64,000 bases of DNA from Chitinophaga sp. Lineage in GTDB: Bacteria; Bacteroidota; Bacteroidia; Chitinophagales; Chitinophagaceae. Below the pieces are notes generated by a model. It saw only the letters and a program-made list of their open reading frames with translations, did no database searches and was not told the origin of the DNA. A program made the translations under genes and the position numbers. Position 1 is the stretch's first letter. Each line of letters starts with the position of its first letter. The DNA lies in NCBI RefSeq assembly GCF_019236475.1, contig NZ_JAFAIX010000004.1, positions 62,001 to 126,000 on the forward strand. Direction: 5' to 3'. Of the stretch, positions 35,951 to 44,245 are shown in pieces.

Positions 35951-36700
35951 ATGAGTAGTTATCAAGATAAAACGGTGGTTGTCACCGGCGGAAACAGCGG
36001 AATAGGCTTTGCTACAGCGGAAGAATTTTTGGCGAAAGGATACAGGGTGCTCATTACGGGCAGAAACCCCGATGCGGTGAAGAAGGCAGTACAACAACTG
36101 GGAGAGCCAGCAGCAGGATTTACAGCAGACCAGCAAAGTCTGGAAGACACTAAGCAATTGGCGGAGTATATTCGTAACCGTTATGGTAAAATAGATGTGT
36201 TATTCATCAACGCAGGAGTGGGCAAATTTGCGTCCTTCCAAGATACGGATGAAGGCCACTTCGATACCGTAATGGATATCAACTTCAAAGGGGCATTCTT
36301 CACCGCTCAATATCTGCTGCCACTGATAAATGAAGGAGGTTCTATTATATTCCTTTCTTCTATCAATGCCTTAGTAGGTATGCCAGGAACGGCGGTATAC
36401 AGCGCTAGTAAGGCGGCACTGAACTCCCTTGCCAGAACCTTATCCCGAGAGCTGGCACCAAGGAAAATACGTGTAAATGCGGTTAATCCGGGTCCTATTC
36501 AGACCCCTATTTTCGATAAAGCCGGTTTTCAGGCGGAAGCGTTAGAACACTTCAGCACCCTTGTTCCGATGAAACGCATCGGGCAACCTGCTGAGGTAGC
36601 CAAACTAGTGACCTTCCTAGCTTCGGATGATGCTAGCTTCATCACCGGGTCGGAAGTGAATGTGGATGGCGGTTTTGCCGTGCACCCTTTAGCTGGCTAA
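35951..36700 (+). CDS. SDR paralogue 2, intact catalytic motif
   Basis: Encodes 249 residues from ATG 35951; an upstream frame to 35876 crosses a region shared with the leader of paralogue 1 and is not used. All SDR motifs are intact: TGGNSGIGFA, FINAGVG, FLSSINALVG, Tyr150 in YSASK and FITGSEVNVDGGF. ITGRNPDAV after strand 2 suggests NADP(H). It arose by duplication with the gene before it (nearly every block aligns), and the pair ends at the terminator at 36723. Substrate unknown; similar proteins reduce ketones or quinone-like electrophiles. Confidence 0.9.
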   Translation: MSSYQDKTVVVTGGNSGIGFATAEEFLAKGYRVLITGRNPDAVKKAVQQLGEPAAGFTADQQSLEDTKQLAEYIRNRYGKIDVLFINAGVGKFASFQDTDEGHFDTVMDINFKGAFFTAQYLLPLINEGGSIIFLSSINALVGMPGTAVYSASKAALNSLARTLSRELAPRKIRVNAVNPGPIQTPIFDKAGFQAEALEHFSTLVPMKRIGQPAEVAKLVTFLASDDASFITGSEVNVDGGFAVHPLAG

Positions 36701-36722
36701 TTTGATTTGTTTTGTTTTGTTT

Positions 36723-36757
36723 ATCCGGCAGTAACATTTGTTGCTGCCGGATTTTTT
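36723..36757. terminator. Bidirectional terminator
   Basis: ATCCGGCAGTAACA pairs with TTGCTGCCGGAT (one G-T pair) followed by TTTTTTAT. It closes the SDR pair on the plus strand and abuts the stop of the convergent MocR gene. Confidence 0.85.
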
Positions 36758-38183
36758 ATTGCATTTTACGAATGAGTTTACCCAGCGTTTTCAGACTCTC
36801 CTCAACCTGTTTAGACCAGGGCACGCTGAAGGATATACGTAAACAGTTGGAGTAACGGTCCTGCAAACTGAACACCCTACCCGGACAGAAGCTGATCTTA
36901 TGTTTCAGCGCCACCTGGAATAATTCGTAGGTATTAATTTCAGGGTCCAGCTCTATCCACAATACACAACCTCCCTGCGGACGAGATATTTTTGTACTCT
37001 CCGGGAAATATTCCATAATGGCCTGAGAATAGCGTAAAAACTGGGTATGCAGGATCTTCCGCAAGTTGCGCAGATGATTTTCATACCTGCCAGTTTCCAG
37101 GAAATAAGCCACAGATGCATGCGTAACAGTAGGACAAGCAATGGAATGATGCCGTTTCATTTGCAATACTTTGTCTTTATACTTGCCGGGGATCGTCCAC
37201 CCTACGCGAAAGCCCGGTGCTACTGATTTGGATACCGAACTGCAATACAACACATTTCCTTTCTTGTCGAACGTTTTGCAAGTGGCCGGACGCTGTTTGC
37301 CAAAATACAGATCTCCATAAATATCATCTTCAATCAGCGCGATATCATATTTCTCCACGATATGCACCAGCGCCTGCTTATGCTTGTCGGGCATACAACA
37401 GCCGATAGGATTGTTGAAATTAGGAACAAATAAGCAAGCTTTGATTTTATGACGAGGAATGGCTTTGTCCAGGTACGCGAGGTCCACGCCAGTAATAGGA
37501 TGGGTGGGCACTTCCAGCACTTTCAGTCCTAGTCCCTCTGCGAGTTGTAGCGCGCCATAATAGGCCGGACTTTCAATCGCAATGGTATCCCCCGGTTGGG
37601 TGGTGGCGGTGAGACATAACGTCAATGCATCTACGCAGCCGTTGGTGGTGATCACGTCATTTTCTGTATAGGCGCCGCCCCAGTAGAGAGCATGCAAGGC
37701 TACTTGTCGGCGTAACCTTACATTTCCTTGTAACTGTTCATAACCAATCCCATAATTGGGGAGGTCGCGCATGGCTTGTACCACCGCTTTGGCCAATTTG
37801 GCCCCTGGGAGGAGACTAGGTGGAGGCGTGGCTACAGAGAATTTCATCACATCGTCGTTGGCCATATGTTGGAATACGGCATCTACCATTTCATGAACGG
37901 TAACGTCTGTGGCTTTTTTTACCGGTTCGCAGCTAGTAGGGATATCCGGCATCCGGCGGGTATTAAAGCGAATATAATAACCCGATTTCGGCCTGGATTC
38001 AATCAGTCCCTTTGATTCCAGGTGGTAATAGGCCTGGAAAGCAGTAGAGAGGCTGATGCCCTGTTGCTTGCTCAGCGTGCGTACAGAAGGGAGTTTCTCG
38101 CCAATTTTCAGGACGTCCTTCTCTATCAGTGTTTCTATATTGTCTGCCACCTGGAGATACAGGTGATCGGCTGTTTTTAGCAT
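36756..38183 (-). CDS. MocR/GntR-type regulator with aminotransferase domain
   Basis: A 475-residue regulator from ATG 38183. The N-terminal GntR winged helix (about 1-70: LPSVRTLSKQQGISLSTAFQAYYHLESKGLIESRPKSGYYI) is fused to a class I aminotransferase-like domain (about 100-475) with the PLP Lys in CSSVSKSVAPGFRVGW and the NFNNPIG motif. MocR proteins use PLP-bound substrates to sense amino acids or vitamin B6. An upstream TTG at 38207 is inside a TACTTTTG -7 box (38205-38212 on the minus strand), so it is not the start. Divergent from the alkA-like gene; target genes unknown. Confidence 0.9.
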   Translation of the reverse strand: MLKTADHLYLQVADNIETLIEKDVLKIGEKLPSVRTLSKQQGISLSTAFQAYYHLESKGLIESRPKSGYYIRFNTRRMPDIPTSCEPVKKATDVTVHEMVDAVFQHMANDDVMKFSVATPPPSLLPGAKLAKAVVQAMRDLPNYGIGYEQLQGNVRLRRQVALHALYWGGAYTENDVITTNGCVDALTLCLTATTQPGDTIAIESPAYYGALQLAEGLGLKVLEVPTHPITGVDLAYLDKAIPRHKIKACLFVPNFNNPIGCCMPDKHKQALVHIVEKYDIALIEDDIYGDLYFGKQRPATCKTFDKKGNVLYCSSVSKSVAPGFRVGWTIPGKYKDKVLQMKRHHSIACPTVTHASVAYFLETGRYENHLRNLRKILHTQFLRYSQAIMEYFPESTKISRPQGGCVLWIELDPEINTYELFQVALKHKISFCPGRVFSLQDRYSNCLRISFSVPWSKQVEESLKTLGKLIRKMQ

Positions 38184-38260
38184 GGTAAAAAAATCTGATA
38201 TGGTCAAAAGTACAAAAAATACATCTGTTTTATTTAAGAAAATATTCGCAAGAATCGGGC

Positions 38261-38290
38261 TTGGAACTGTGCGTTGATTTTTTATTTTTG
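38261..38290 (+). promoter_or_regulatory. Promoter of the alkA-mgmt operon
   Basis: TTG at 38261-38263 and TATTTTTG at 38283-38290 with exactly 19 bases between, the Bacteroidota consensus. ATG 38297 follows at 6 bases, giving a very short leader. Confidence 0.7.
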
Positions 38291-38296
38291 TATACT

Positions 38297-39232
38297 ATGG
38301 ATGTTCAGCAGATTTTGGTGGATGTAACTGATCCGGATAATTTTTCTTTCCAGGAATGTTTGATATTCTTGGGGCGTTCTGACAAAGAGAGTTTGCATTT
38401 TATCCGAGAGGGGCAGTTGCAGAAAGTGATTTTGGCAGACGGCATTCCCGTGTTGCTGACAATTTCTGATAATGGAGACGGTCGGGTGGCCGTAGCCGTA
38501 TTGCCGGTAGCATTTACAGAGTTGGAAGAAACGGCGACAGCACTAAGCAAGGCAGCCATCGCGGAGATACAGCGCTATGTGACCCGCTGGCTACACCTCG
38601 ACGCGGATTTGCGCGCTTTTTATACATGGGCGGATGCCAACCCATTGCTAGCAGGACTACCAGCCAGGTATCGGGGCTTGCGATTGATAGGGATTCCTGA
38701 TATGTTTGAATCCCTCTGCTGGACCATCATCGGGCAACAGATTAACTTGGCTTTTGCCTACACCTTGCGTCAGCGGTTGATAGAACATTTTGGCTACAGT
38801 ATTACGGTGAATGGCTCCGTGTATAACCTGTTCCCTAGGCCGGAAGTAATTGCGGCCCTTACGCCGGAAATGCTGACCCCATTGCAGTTTTCAGGAGGGA
38901 AAGCCAAATACCTGATTGCTACTGCCAATGAAATTGTAGCAGGCACTTTTTCCGCAGCGATGTTGGACAGTATGAATTATCAACAGGCGAAAGAGAGACT
39001 GATAGCATTGAAAGGGATCGGCAACTGGTCGGCCAATTATATCTTGATGAAATACGGCCGTTTCCCAGAAGCATTACCTTTGGAGGATGCGGGCCTGCAC
39101 AATGCCATCAAAGCCAGGATGCAATTATCCGCCAAGCCAGATGCAGCATTGTTAAAGCAAATTACTCATGGCTGGCAAGAACATGCCGCCTATGCAACAT
39201 TTTATCTGTGGAGAACACTACTACCCCAATAA
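38297..39232 (+). CDS. DNA-3-methyladenine glycosylase II (AlkA-like)
   Basis: A 311-residue HhH-GPD DNA glycosylase from ATG 38297. The N-terminal beta part (1-100) resembles AlkA_N; the helical part has SLCWTIIGQQINLAFAYTLRQRL, the helix-hairpin-helix LKGIGNWSANYILMKYG and the catalytic Asp in LPLEDAGLHNAI. It excises alkylated bases such as 3-methyladenine. The next gene, 5 bases downstream, encodes a methylguanine methyltransferase, so both form an alkylation-repair operon. No Ada regulator is present in the window. Confidence 0.9.
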   Translation: MDVQQILVDVTDPDNFSFQECLIFLGRSDKESLHFIREGQLQKVILADGIPVLLTISDNGDGRVAVAVLPVAFTELEETATALSKAAIAEIQRYVTRWLHLDADLRAFYTWADANPLLAGLPARYRGLRLIGIPDMFESLCWTIIGQQINLAFAYTLRQRLIEHFGYSITVNGSVYNLFPRPEVIAALTPEMLTPLQFSGGKAKYLIATANEIVAGTFSAAMLDSMNYQQAKERLIALKGIGNWSANYILMKYGRFPEALPLEDAGLHNAIKARMQLSAKPDAALLKQITHGWQEHAAYATFYLWRTLLPQ

Positions 39233-39237
39233 ATACT

Positions 39238-39720
39238 ATGGATACGCAGTATCATCTTCGTATAGACACTCCCGTTGGGCCGCTGGTAATCACCGGCACC
39301 CAAACCCATATCAATGCGGTTTCCTTCACCGAGGACCCAGAGGAAACTTTCCTGGAAGCGCCCCCATTGTTATTGGAGTGCGCCCAGCAATTGCATGAGT
39401 ACTTCACAGGGGAACGCAGGAAATTTGAACTGCCTTTATCTCAACCGGGCACCGATTTTCAACAATCCGTCTGGGAGCAATTATTGCATATTCCCTTTGG
39501 GCAAACGATCACCTATATGCAACAGGCCAAGCGAATGAATAACCTCAAAAGCATTCGCGCAGTGGCGTCTACCAACGGTAAAAATGCACTCGCTATCATT
39601 GTACCCTGTCATAGAGTAGTAGGCGCAAATGGTGTACTGACGGGCTATGCGGGCGGATTATGGCGCAAACGCTGGCTGCTGGATCATGAGCGCGGCGATT
39701 TGTTTACTGGATTGCGTTAA
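39238..39720 (+). CDS. Methylated-DNA-protein-cysteine methyltransferase
   Basis: A 160-residue suicide enzyme that removes O6-alkyl groups from guanine. The acceptor-Cys motif is intact: IIVPCHRVVGANG; the N-terminal half has the usual small ribonuclease-like fold (HLRIDTPVGPLVITGT), and FQQSVWEQLLHIPFGQTITY and the Asn-rich NLKSIRAVASTNGKNALAI helix precede it. ATG 39238 is used; the frame is open from 39208 but that overlaps the glycosylase. Operon with the AlkA-like gene. Ogt-type rather than Ada-type, because no regulatory domain is attached. Confidence 0.93.
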   Translation: MDTQYHLRIDTPVGPLVITGTQTHINAVSFTEDPEETFLEAPPLLLECAQQLHEYFTGERRKFELPLSQPGTDFQQSVWEQLLHIPFGQTITYMQQAKRMNNLKSIRAVASTNGKNALAIIVPCHRVVGANGVLTGYAGGLWRKRWLLDHERGDLFTGLR

Positions 39721-39853
39721 CTGTTTACAAAATAGCTGCTTTTAAATCTGATATCCTCAAAAAATCAAAAACTGGATCTGTTTTAGAATTTGAAAATGTG
39801 TCAATTTTGTGCCGGAATAGCGAATGATTCACCCTTAAAGATTCCAGGCATCC

Positions 39854-41245
39854 ATGAAGTTATCAGACGATTTAAAGTACACAGACCAGCTATTACAGCT
39901 CACCAAAGACTTTAGCAACAGGTTTTTATCAGTAGCAGATAAACTGGCTCCCCACAAGGCTAATCATTCGCTTCCTACTGTGACATTGCCGCAGGCCGGC
40001 ATGGGCGGTGCAGCCACCCTGGAGAAATTCAGACAATTATATGGTGATCAGCTCACCGCCGCAACAGGGCCGCGTTACTGGGGCTTTGTAACCGGAGGCG
40101 TTACGCCGGCGGCGCTCATGGGTGATTGGATCACCTCCGCATTGGACTTGAATGGCTCCAGTAGCGGAACAGTAGCCACCTGCATAGAAGAAGATACCAT
40201 TCAACAATTAAGATCCTTATTCGATATACCAACGGAATTTCTCGGCGCTTTCGTTAGCGGTGCTACCATGGCTAATTTCACGGGCCTGGCCATAGGCCGG
40301 CAGTGGTTAGGGAATCAGCTAGGAGTAGACATCGCCGCTGATGGGATGAGCGCATTGCAGCACGTGAAGATTTTGTCTTCCGTACCACATTCCAGCATCC
40401 TCAAATCTATGTCTATGCTAGGTTTAGGAAGGAATAGTTTGGTGCGAATACCTGCATTGCCCAATCGGGAGAGTGTAGATCTACAAGCACTGGAAGCCTA
40501 TTTGCAGGAGCATCCGGATCAGCCGTTTATTTATGTAGCCAACGCGGGAACCGTTAACACCGTTGATTTTGACGATATCGCGGCGATTGCGGCGTTGAAA
40601 GAGAAATATAATTTCTGGTTGCATGTAGATGCCGCCTTCGGTGGATTTGCCGCCTGCTCAGAGGAACATAAACATTTACTCCAGGGATGGGAACAGGCCG
40701 ACAGTATTACCGTGGATGCCCATAAATGGTTGAATGTACCTTATGATTCCGCCATGGTTTTCAACAGGCATCCAAAGTTGCAGGTAAGCGTATTCCAAAA
40801 CCCTGGAGCAGCCTATCTCGGCGATCCGCTCCAGGAATTTCATTACAATAATTATATCCCGGAAAACTCCCGTCGACTGCGTGCATTGCCGGCCTGGTTT
40901 AGCTTACAAGCTTATGGTAGGGAAGGATATCGGTACATCGTGGAAAACAATGTCAACTTAGCGCGGAAGCTGGGAGCATTGATCGCCTCAGACGCTCGTT
41001 TAAAACTGCTGGCGCCTGTACGCATGTGTGTAGCCTGCTTTACACTGGATGTACCCTCCGAAACGCAAGCAGATGCAGTGTCGGGATTCCTGACTGCATT
41101 GAATAACAGTGGAGTAGTATATATGACGAAAACGCAGTATCAAGGGCAACCCGCTATACGCGCGGCATTGGTCAACTGGCGCACGACCGAAAAAGATATT
41201 CAACTAGTATGGGATACCATACAACAATTGTTAACCAGAAAATAA
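39854..41245 (+). CDS. Group II PLP-dependent decarboxylase
   Basis: A 463-residue enzyme of the glutamate/aromatic-amino-acid decarboxylase family. PLP-binding features: GAFVSGATMANFTGLAIGR (phosphate site), HVDAAFGG (ring-stacking and Asp pairing) and the Schiff-base Lys in VDAHKWLNVPYD. The N-terminal substrate region YWGFVTGG is typical of this group. It removes CO2 from an L-amino acid; the sequence alone does not say which. The EamA exporter gene follows after 5 bases and may export the product or a related compound. Confidence 0.88.
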   Translation: MKLSDDLKYTDQLLQLTKDFSNRFLSVADKLAPHKANHSLPTVTLPQAGMGGAATLEKFRQLYGDQLTAATGPRYWGFVTGGVTPAALMGDWITSALDLNGSSSGTVATCIEEDTIQQLRSLFDIPTEFLGAFVSGATMANFTGLAIGRQWLGNQLGVDIAADGMSALQHVKILSSVPHSSILKSMSMLGLGRNSLVRIPALPNRESVDLQALEAYLQEHPDQPFIYVANAGTVNTVDFDDIAAIAALKEKYNFWLHVDAAFGGFAACSEEHKHLLQGWEQADSITVDAHKWLNVPYDSAMVFNRHPKLQVSVFQNPGAAYLGDPLQEFHYNNYIPENSRRLRALPAWFSLQAYGREGYRYIVENNVNLARKLGALIASDARLKLLAPVRMCVACFTLDVPSETQADAVSGFLTALNNSGVVYMTKTQYQGQPAIRAALVNWRTTEKDIQLVWDTIQQLLTRK

Positions 41246-41250
41246 AAATT

Positions 41251-42165
41251 ATGCGGAAATCATTAACAATGGGCTATGTGGCATTGGTCATCGTAAGTAT
41301 TTTTTGGGGAACTACTTACCTCGCATCCCGTATCGGCGTAAGACATATTCATGGCATCACACTGTCTGGATTAAGGCAAACCACAGCAGGGTTCATACTC
41401 ATACTATTTTTCCTGTTGCGTGGCTATAAAATCCCGCAACGGGTGGTGCTCTCCAAATTATTTATCATCGGTTTACTGATGCTTTGCGGCAGCAACGGCC
41501 TGATGACATGGGCGATGCAATATATCCCTAGTGGATTAGGCGCTATCATCAGTGCTACCGTACCTATTTGGATTACCTTATTTAGTTATTTCCTGGTACA
41601 GAAAACCAGGATGAGTTTACAACTCATTATTGGGCTGGTATTGGGATTCGCAGGAGTAGCCTTTATATTCTACAATTACCTGTCGAGTTTGATGAATCCG
41701 GAGTTTCGCTTTGGTATTCTATTATCCATTTTGGCGTGTATCTTTTGGGCATTAGGTTCTGTGCTAACTGCTAAATGGGCGATTGAAGTGAATTTCTTGT
41801 ATGGAGCCGGATTCCAGATGTTTTTCAGCGGCGTGGTGATGTTGTTGATATCTACATTGTTTATGGGGCAACACATTAATGCCGGCACTTTCTCCACAGA
41901 GTTATGGGAAAGTTTGCTCTACCTGATATTGGTAGGATCACTCCTGAGTTATAGCGCTTATATTTTTGTGTTGAATAATCTGCCCACCTCTCTGGCCTCC
42001 GTGTATGCTTATATCAACCCGATAGTAGCGGTATTGCTGGGGTGGATACTCTTGAAAGAAGGGCTGACTTGGATGATGGGCCTGGGCTGCCTGATCACCT
42101 TGGGTGGGGTGTACCTGGTCAATAATGCGGTGGCCAAGAATAAGCAACTAAAAGCAGCCAAATAA
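41251..42165 (+). CDS. EamA-family drug/metabolite transporter
   Basis: A 304-residue inner-membrane protein with ten hydrophobic segments in two EamA repeats (about 10-145 and 155-300), for example SIFWGTTYLASRIGVRHIHG at the start and AYINPIVAVLLGWILLKEGLT in the second repeat. The DMT superfamily exports amino acids, nucleosides or other small metabolites. It begins 5 bases after the decarboxylase stop, so both are co-transcribed and may act on related molecules. ATG 41251 is the first start outside the decarboxylase frame. Confidence 0.9.
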   Translation: MRKSLTMGYVALVIVSIFWGTTYLASRIGVRHIHGITLSGLRQTTAGFILILFFLLRGYKIPQRVVLSKLFIIGLLMLCGSNGLMTWAMQYIPSGLGAIISATVPIWITLFSYFLVQKTRMSLQLIIGLVLGFAGVAFIFYNYLSSLMNPEFRFGILLSILACIFWALGSVLTAKWAIEVNFLYGAGFQMFFSGVVMLLISTLFMGQHINAGTFSTELWESLLYLILVGSLLSYSAYIFVLNNLPTSLASVYAYINPIVAVLLGWILLKEGLTWMMGLGCLITLGGVYLVNNAVAKNKQLKAAK

Positions 42166-42207
42166 CGTTATCCTATATACGAAAAATGTTTTAAGGTAGA
42201 AGTATAG

Positions 42208-42254
42208 TCAGATGCCGCGCCGGTTTCCACCGGATCAGGCATCTGATCTATTTT
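42208..42254 (+). terminator. Hairpin terminator after the transporter
   Basis: TCAGATGCC (42208-42216) pairs with GGCATCTGA (42238-42246), with an inner CCGGT/ACCGG stem, then TCTATTTTT. Confidence 0.75.
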
Positions 42255-42299
42255 TAGGAAAATAGTTACCTTGTATAAATATTATAAAAAACAGATCTT

Positions 42300-42740
42300 A
42301 TGGAAATCATCCAGGCAAACACCTCGTGGGTCAATGAAGCAGGAGCCCTGTTCTTCGAATATCGTAACTTTTACCGTCAGGAGCCTGATTATGAAGGTGC
42401 ATGGCAATTTATGTCAGACAGGATCAACAATCAGGATAGTATGATCTATCTGGCCCTGGAAGAGGGTAGAGCTATTGGTTTTGTGCAGTTGTATCCCATT
42501 TTTACCTCAGTTGGCATGAAACGTGCGTGGATGCTGAACGATTTATTTGTGCTGGAAGCCCATAGGGGCAGAGGCGCTGGTAAATTACTGGTGGAAAGAT
42601 CCCGCCAGTTGGCTAAGGATACAGATGCGAAATGGATGATGTTACAGACGGAAATCACTAATACAGGCGCACAAAAATTGTATGAGAGCCTGGGTTTCCA
42701 GAAGGATAATGACTTCCTCACTTACTATCTGTCCATCTAA
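42300..42740 (+). CDS. GNAT-family N-acetyltransferase
   Basis: A 146-residue acetyltransferase. Motif A is the clear part: AWMLNDLFVLEAHRGRGAGKLLVERS, with the acetyl-CoA loop RGRGAG, followed by MLQTEITNTGAQKLYESLGF at the end. Substrate is not evident. It stands alone between a terminator and the NUDIX gene 32 bases downstream, with which it might share a transcript. Small GNATs of this kind often act on amines, amino acids or antibiotics. Confidence 0.88.
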   Translation: MEIIQANTSWVNEAGALFFEYRNFYRQEPDYEGAWQFMSDRINNQDSMIYLALEEGRAIGFVQLYPIFTSVGMKRAWMLNDLFVLEAHRGRGAGKLLVERSRQLAKDTDAKWMMLQTEITNTGAQKLYESLGFQKDNDFLTYYLSI

Positions 42741-42772
42741 AGCCGATCCAAATAACTTTTTTACATTGCAGG

Positions 42773-43324
42773 ATGGATATACACAAAAACCCCTGGAAGA
42801 TAACTTCCAGTGAGCTGAAATATGAGAATAACTGGATTAGTGTTACCCACCATCAAGGGGTGAACCCAGCAGGGAATCCAGGTATTTACGGCGTGGTACA
42901 CTTTAAGCATTTGGCGGTAGGTGTATTGCCGCTGGATGAGGAAATGAATACTTACTTGGTAGGCCAATACCGTTTCCCGTTGAATCGTTTCAGTTGGGAA
43001 CTTCCAGAAGGAGGAGGCACATTTGGAGAAGATCCCCTGGATACGGCCAGGAGGGAACTGTTAGAGGAAACTGGTCTGGTAGCCCGAGAATGGGAAGTAC
43101 TTACCCGACTGGATACCTCCAATTCCGTGACAGATGAATCGGCCATCGTATTCCTGGCCCGTGGCCTAGAGCAACAAGAATCGACCCCGGAGGAAACCGA
43201 ACAGTTACTGGTCCGGAAGGTACCTTTTGAGGAAGCGTATAGGATGGTAAAGGATTTCGAGATAACTGACTCTTTATCTGTAGCGGCTATTCAGCAGCTT
43301 AAATTGCAGTTACTGGGGCATTAA
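42773..43324 (+). CDS. NUDIX hydrolase, ADP-ribose pyrophosphatase-like
   Basis: A 183-residue hydrolase with a perfect NUDIX box (GX5EX7REUXEEXGU) from GGGTFGE to RRELLEETGL, near residues 81-103. The N-terminal strands (WISVTHHQGVNPAGNPGIYGVVHF) and the PLNRFSWELPEGG segment fit the ADP-ribose pyrophosphatase/NudF branch. It would split ADP-sugars into AMP and sugar phosphate, using Mg. The downstream RNA-methyltransferase gene begins 36 bases later with a separate -7 box. Confidence 0.88.
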   Translation: MDIHKNPWKITSSELKYENNWISVTHHQGVNPAGNPGIYGVVHFKHLAVGVLPLDEEMNTYLVGQYRFPLNRFSWELPEGGGTFGEDPLDTARRELLEETGLVAREWEVLTRLDTSNSVTDESAIVFLARGLEQQESTPEETEQLLVRKVPFEEAYRMVKDFEITDSLSVAAIQQLKLQLLGH

Positions 43325-43360
43325 CGGGCTATGTCCGCCAGGACTAGTATCTTTGTGCCA

Positions 43361-44131
43361 ATGGAAAGGAAATTTAAGAAGCACGCGAGCCCGCGTCCAA
43401 AGCAATCATCGTTGATTATCGGTCGTCAGCCTGTTATTGAAGCCATTAACAGCGGTAGACCAATAGAGCGGATATTTATGCTGCGCAGTGCTACGGGAGA
43501 TATCATCCCACAGATTAAAGAAGGTGCTCAGCAATTTAATATACCGGTGAACCTGGTGCCCGTAGAAAAGCTGAACGGGATGACCCAGGCGAACCATCAG
43601 GGCGTTATTGCCCTAGTAGGAAATGTAACCTATCTGGATTTACAGGATGTCATTTCCCATGTAACAGAACAAGGTCAGACGCCGTTGTTCCTGATACTGG
43701 ATGGTATCACGGATGTACGAAATATTGGCGCCATCGCGCGTAGTGCGGTGTGTTGCGGTGCTCAGGCAATCATCATCCCGGATAAAGGGATTGCTGCTTT
43801 GAATGAGGAAGCCATGAAATCTTCCGCCGGTGCACTGGAAAAAATTGCTGTTTGTCGCGTGAACAGCTTGCTGAAAGCGATCGACACCCTGCACCTGAAC
43901 GGAATCAGTGTACTGACCAGTGAAATGGAAACAGATATCAAACTGGGTGATTGTAACCTGACAGAGCCGGTAGCGGTAATCATGGGTTCCGAAGATCACG
44001 GCGTTTATCCTGCATTGCGCAAGGCTTCAGACGTATTATTCCGTATTCCTATGGCCGGAGAATTTGAATCCTTCAACGTGTCTGTAGCAGCCGGAATTAT
44101 CCTGTATGAAGCGATGAAGCAGCGGATGTAG
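43361..44131 (+). CDS. TrmH/RlmB-family RNA 2'-O-methyltransferase
   Basis: A 256-residue SpoU/TrmH-type methyltransferase from ATG 43361; an ATG at 43331 is in frame, but TATCTTTG (43348-43355) between them looks like the -7 box. Substrate-binding domain (LIIGRQPVIEAINSGRPIERIFM) then the trefoil-knot SPOUT domain with motif 1 LILDGITDVRNIGAIARSA, motif 2 VAVIMGSEDHGVYP and motif 3 IPMAGEFESFNVSVAAGIILYE. It most likely methylates G2251 of 23S rRNA (RlmB role), acting with SAM as a dimer. Confidence 0.9.
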   Translation: MERKFKKHASPRPKQSSLIIGRQPVIEAINSGRPIERIFMLRSATGDIIPQIKEGAQQFNIPVNLVPVEKLNGMTQANHQGVIALVGNVTYLDLQDVISHVTEQGQTPLFLILDGITDVRNIGAIARSAVCCGAQAIIIPDKGIAALNEEAMKSSAGALEKIAVCRVNSLLKAIDTLHLNGISVLTSEMETDIKLGDCNLTEPVAVIMGSEDHGVYPALRKASDVLFRIPMAGEFESFNVSVAAGIILYEAMKQRM

Positions 44132-44223
44132 TTTCACGCAGAGACGCAAAGAATAAATACGCAAAGGGCGCGAAGAATATTTTGTAAAATTGCGTCTTTG
44201 CTCCCTTGCGACCTTAGCGAGAC
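44131..44223. repeat. Imperfect palindromic intergenic repeat (GCAAAG type)
   Basis: The left half carries GACGCAAAG and CGCAAAGGGCGCGAAG, the right half TGCGTCTTTGC and CCTTGCGACCTTAGCGAG, roughly their complements. This wording is familiar from dispersed intergenic repeats of many bacteria. It fills nearly the whole gap between the RlmB-like and HMG-CoA lyase genes. Confidence 0.6.
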
Positions 44224-44245
44224 ACTTAACTGCCCATTCCAAATT

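Noticed and set aside
36756..38207. Longer MocR protein from TTG 38207
   Set aside because: The TTG overlaps a TACTTTTG -7 box on the minus strand; ATG 38183 fits better.
38261..38296. Possible N-terminal extension of the AlkA-like protein from TTG 38261
   Set aside because: The TTG is the -33 element of a consensus promoter and the -7 box lies inside the extension; ATG 38297 is the start.
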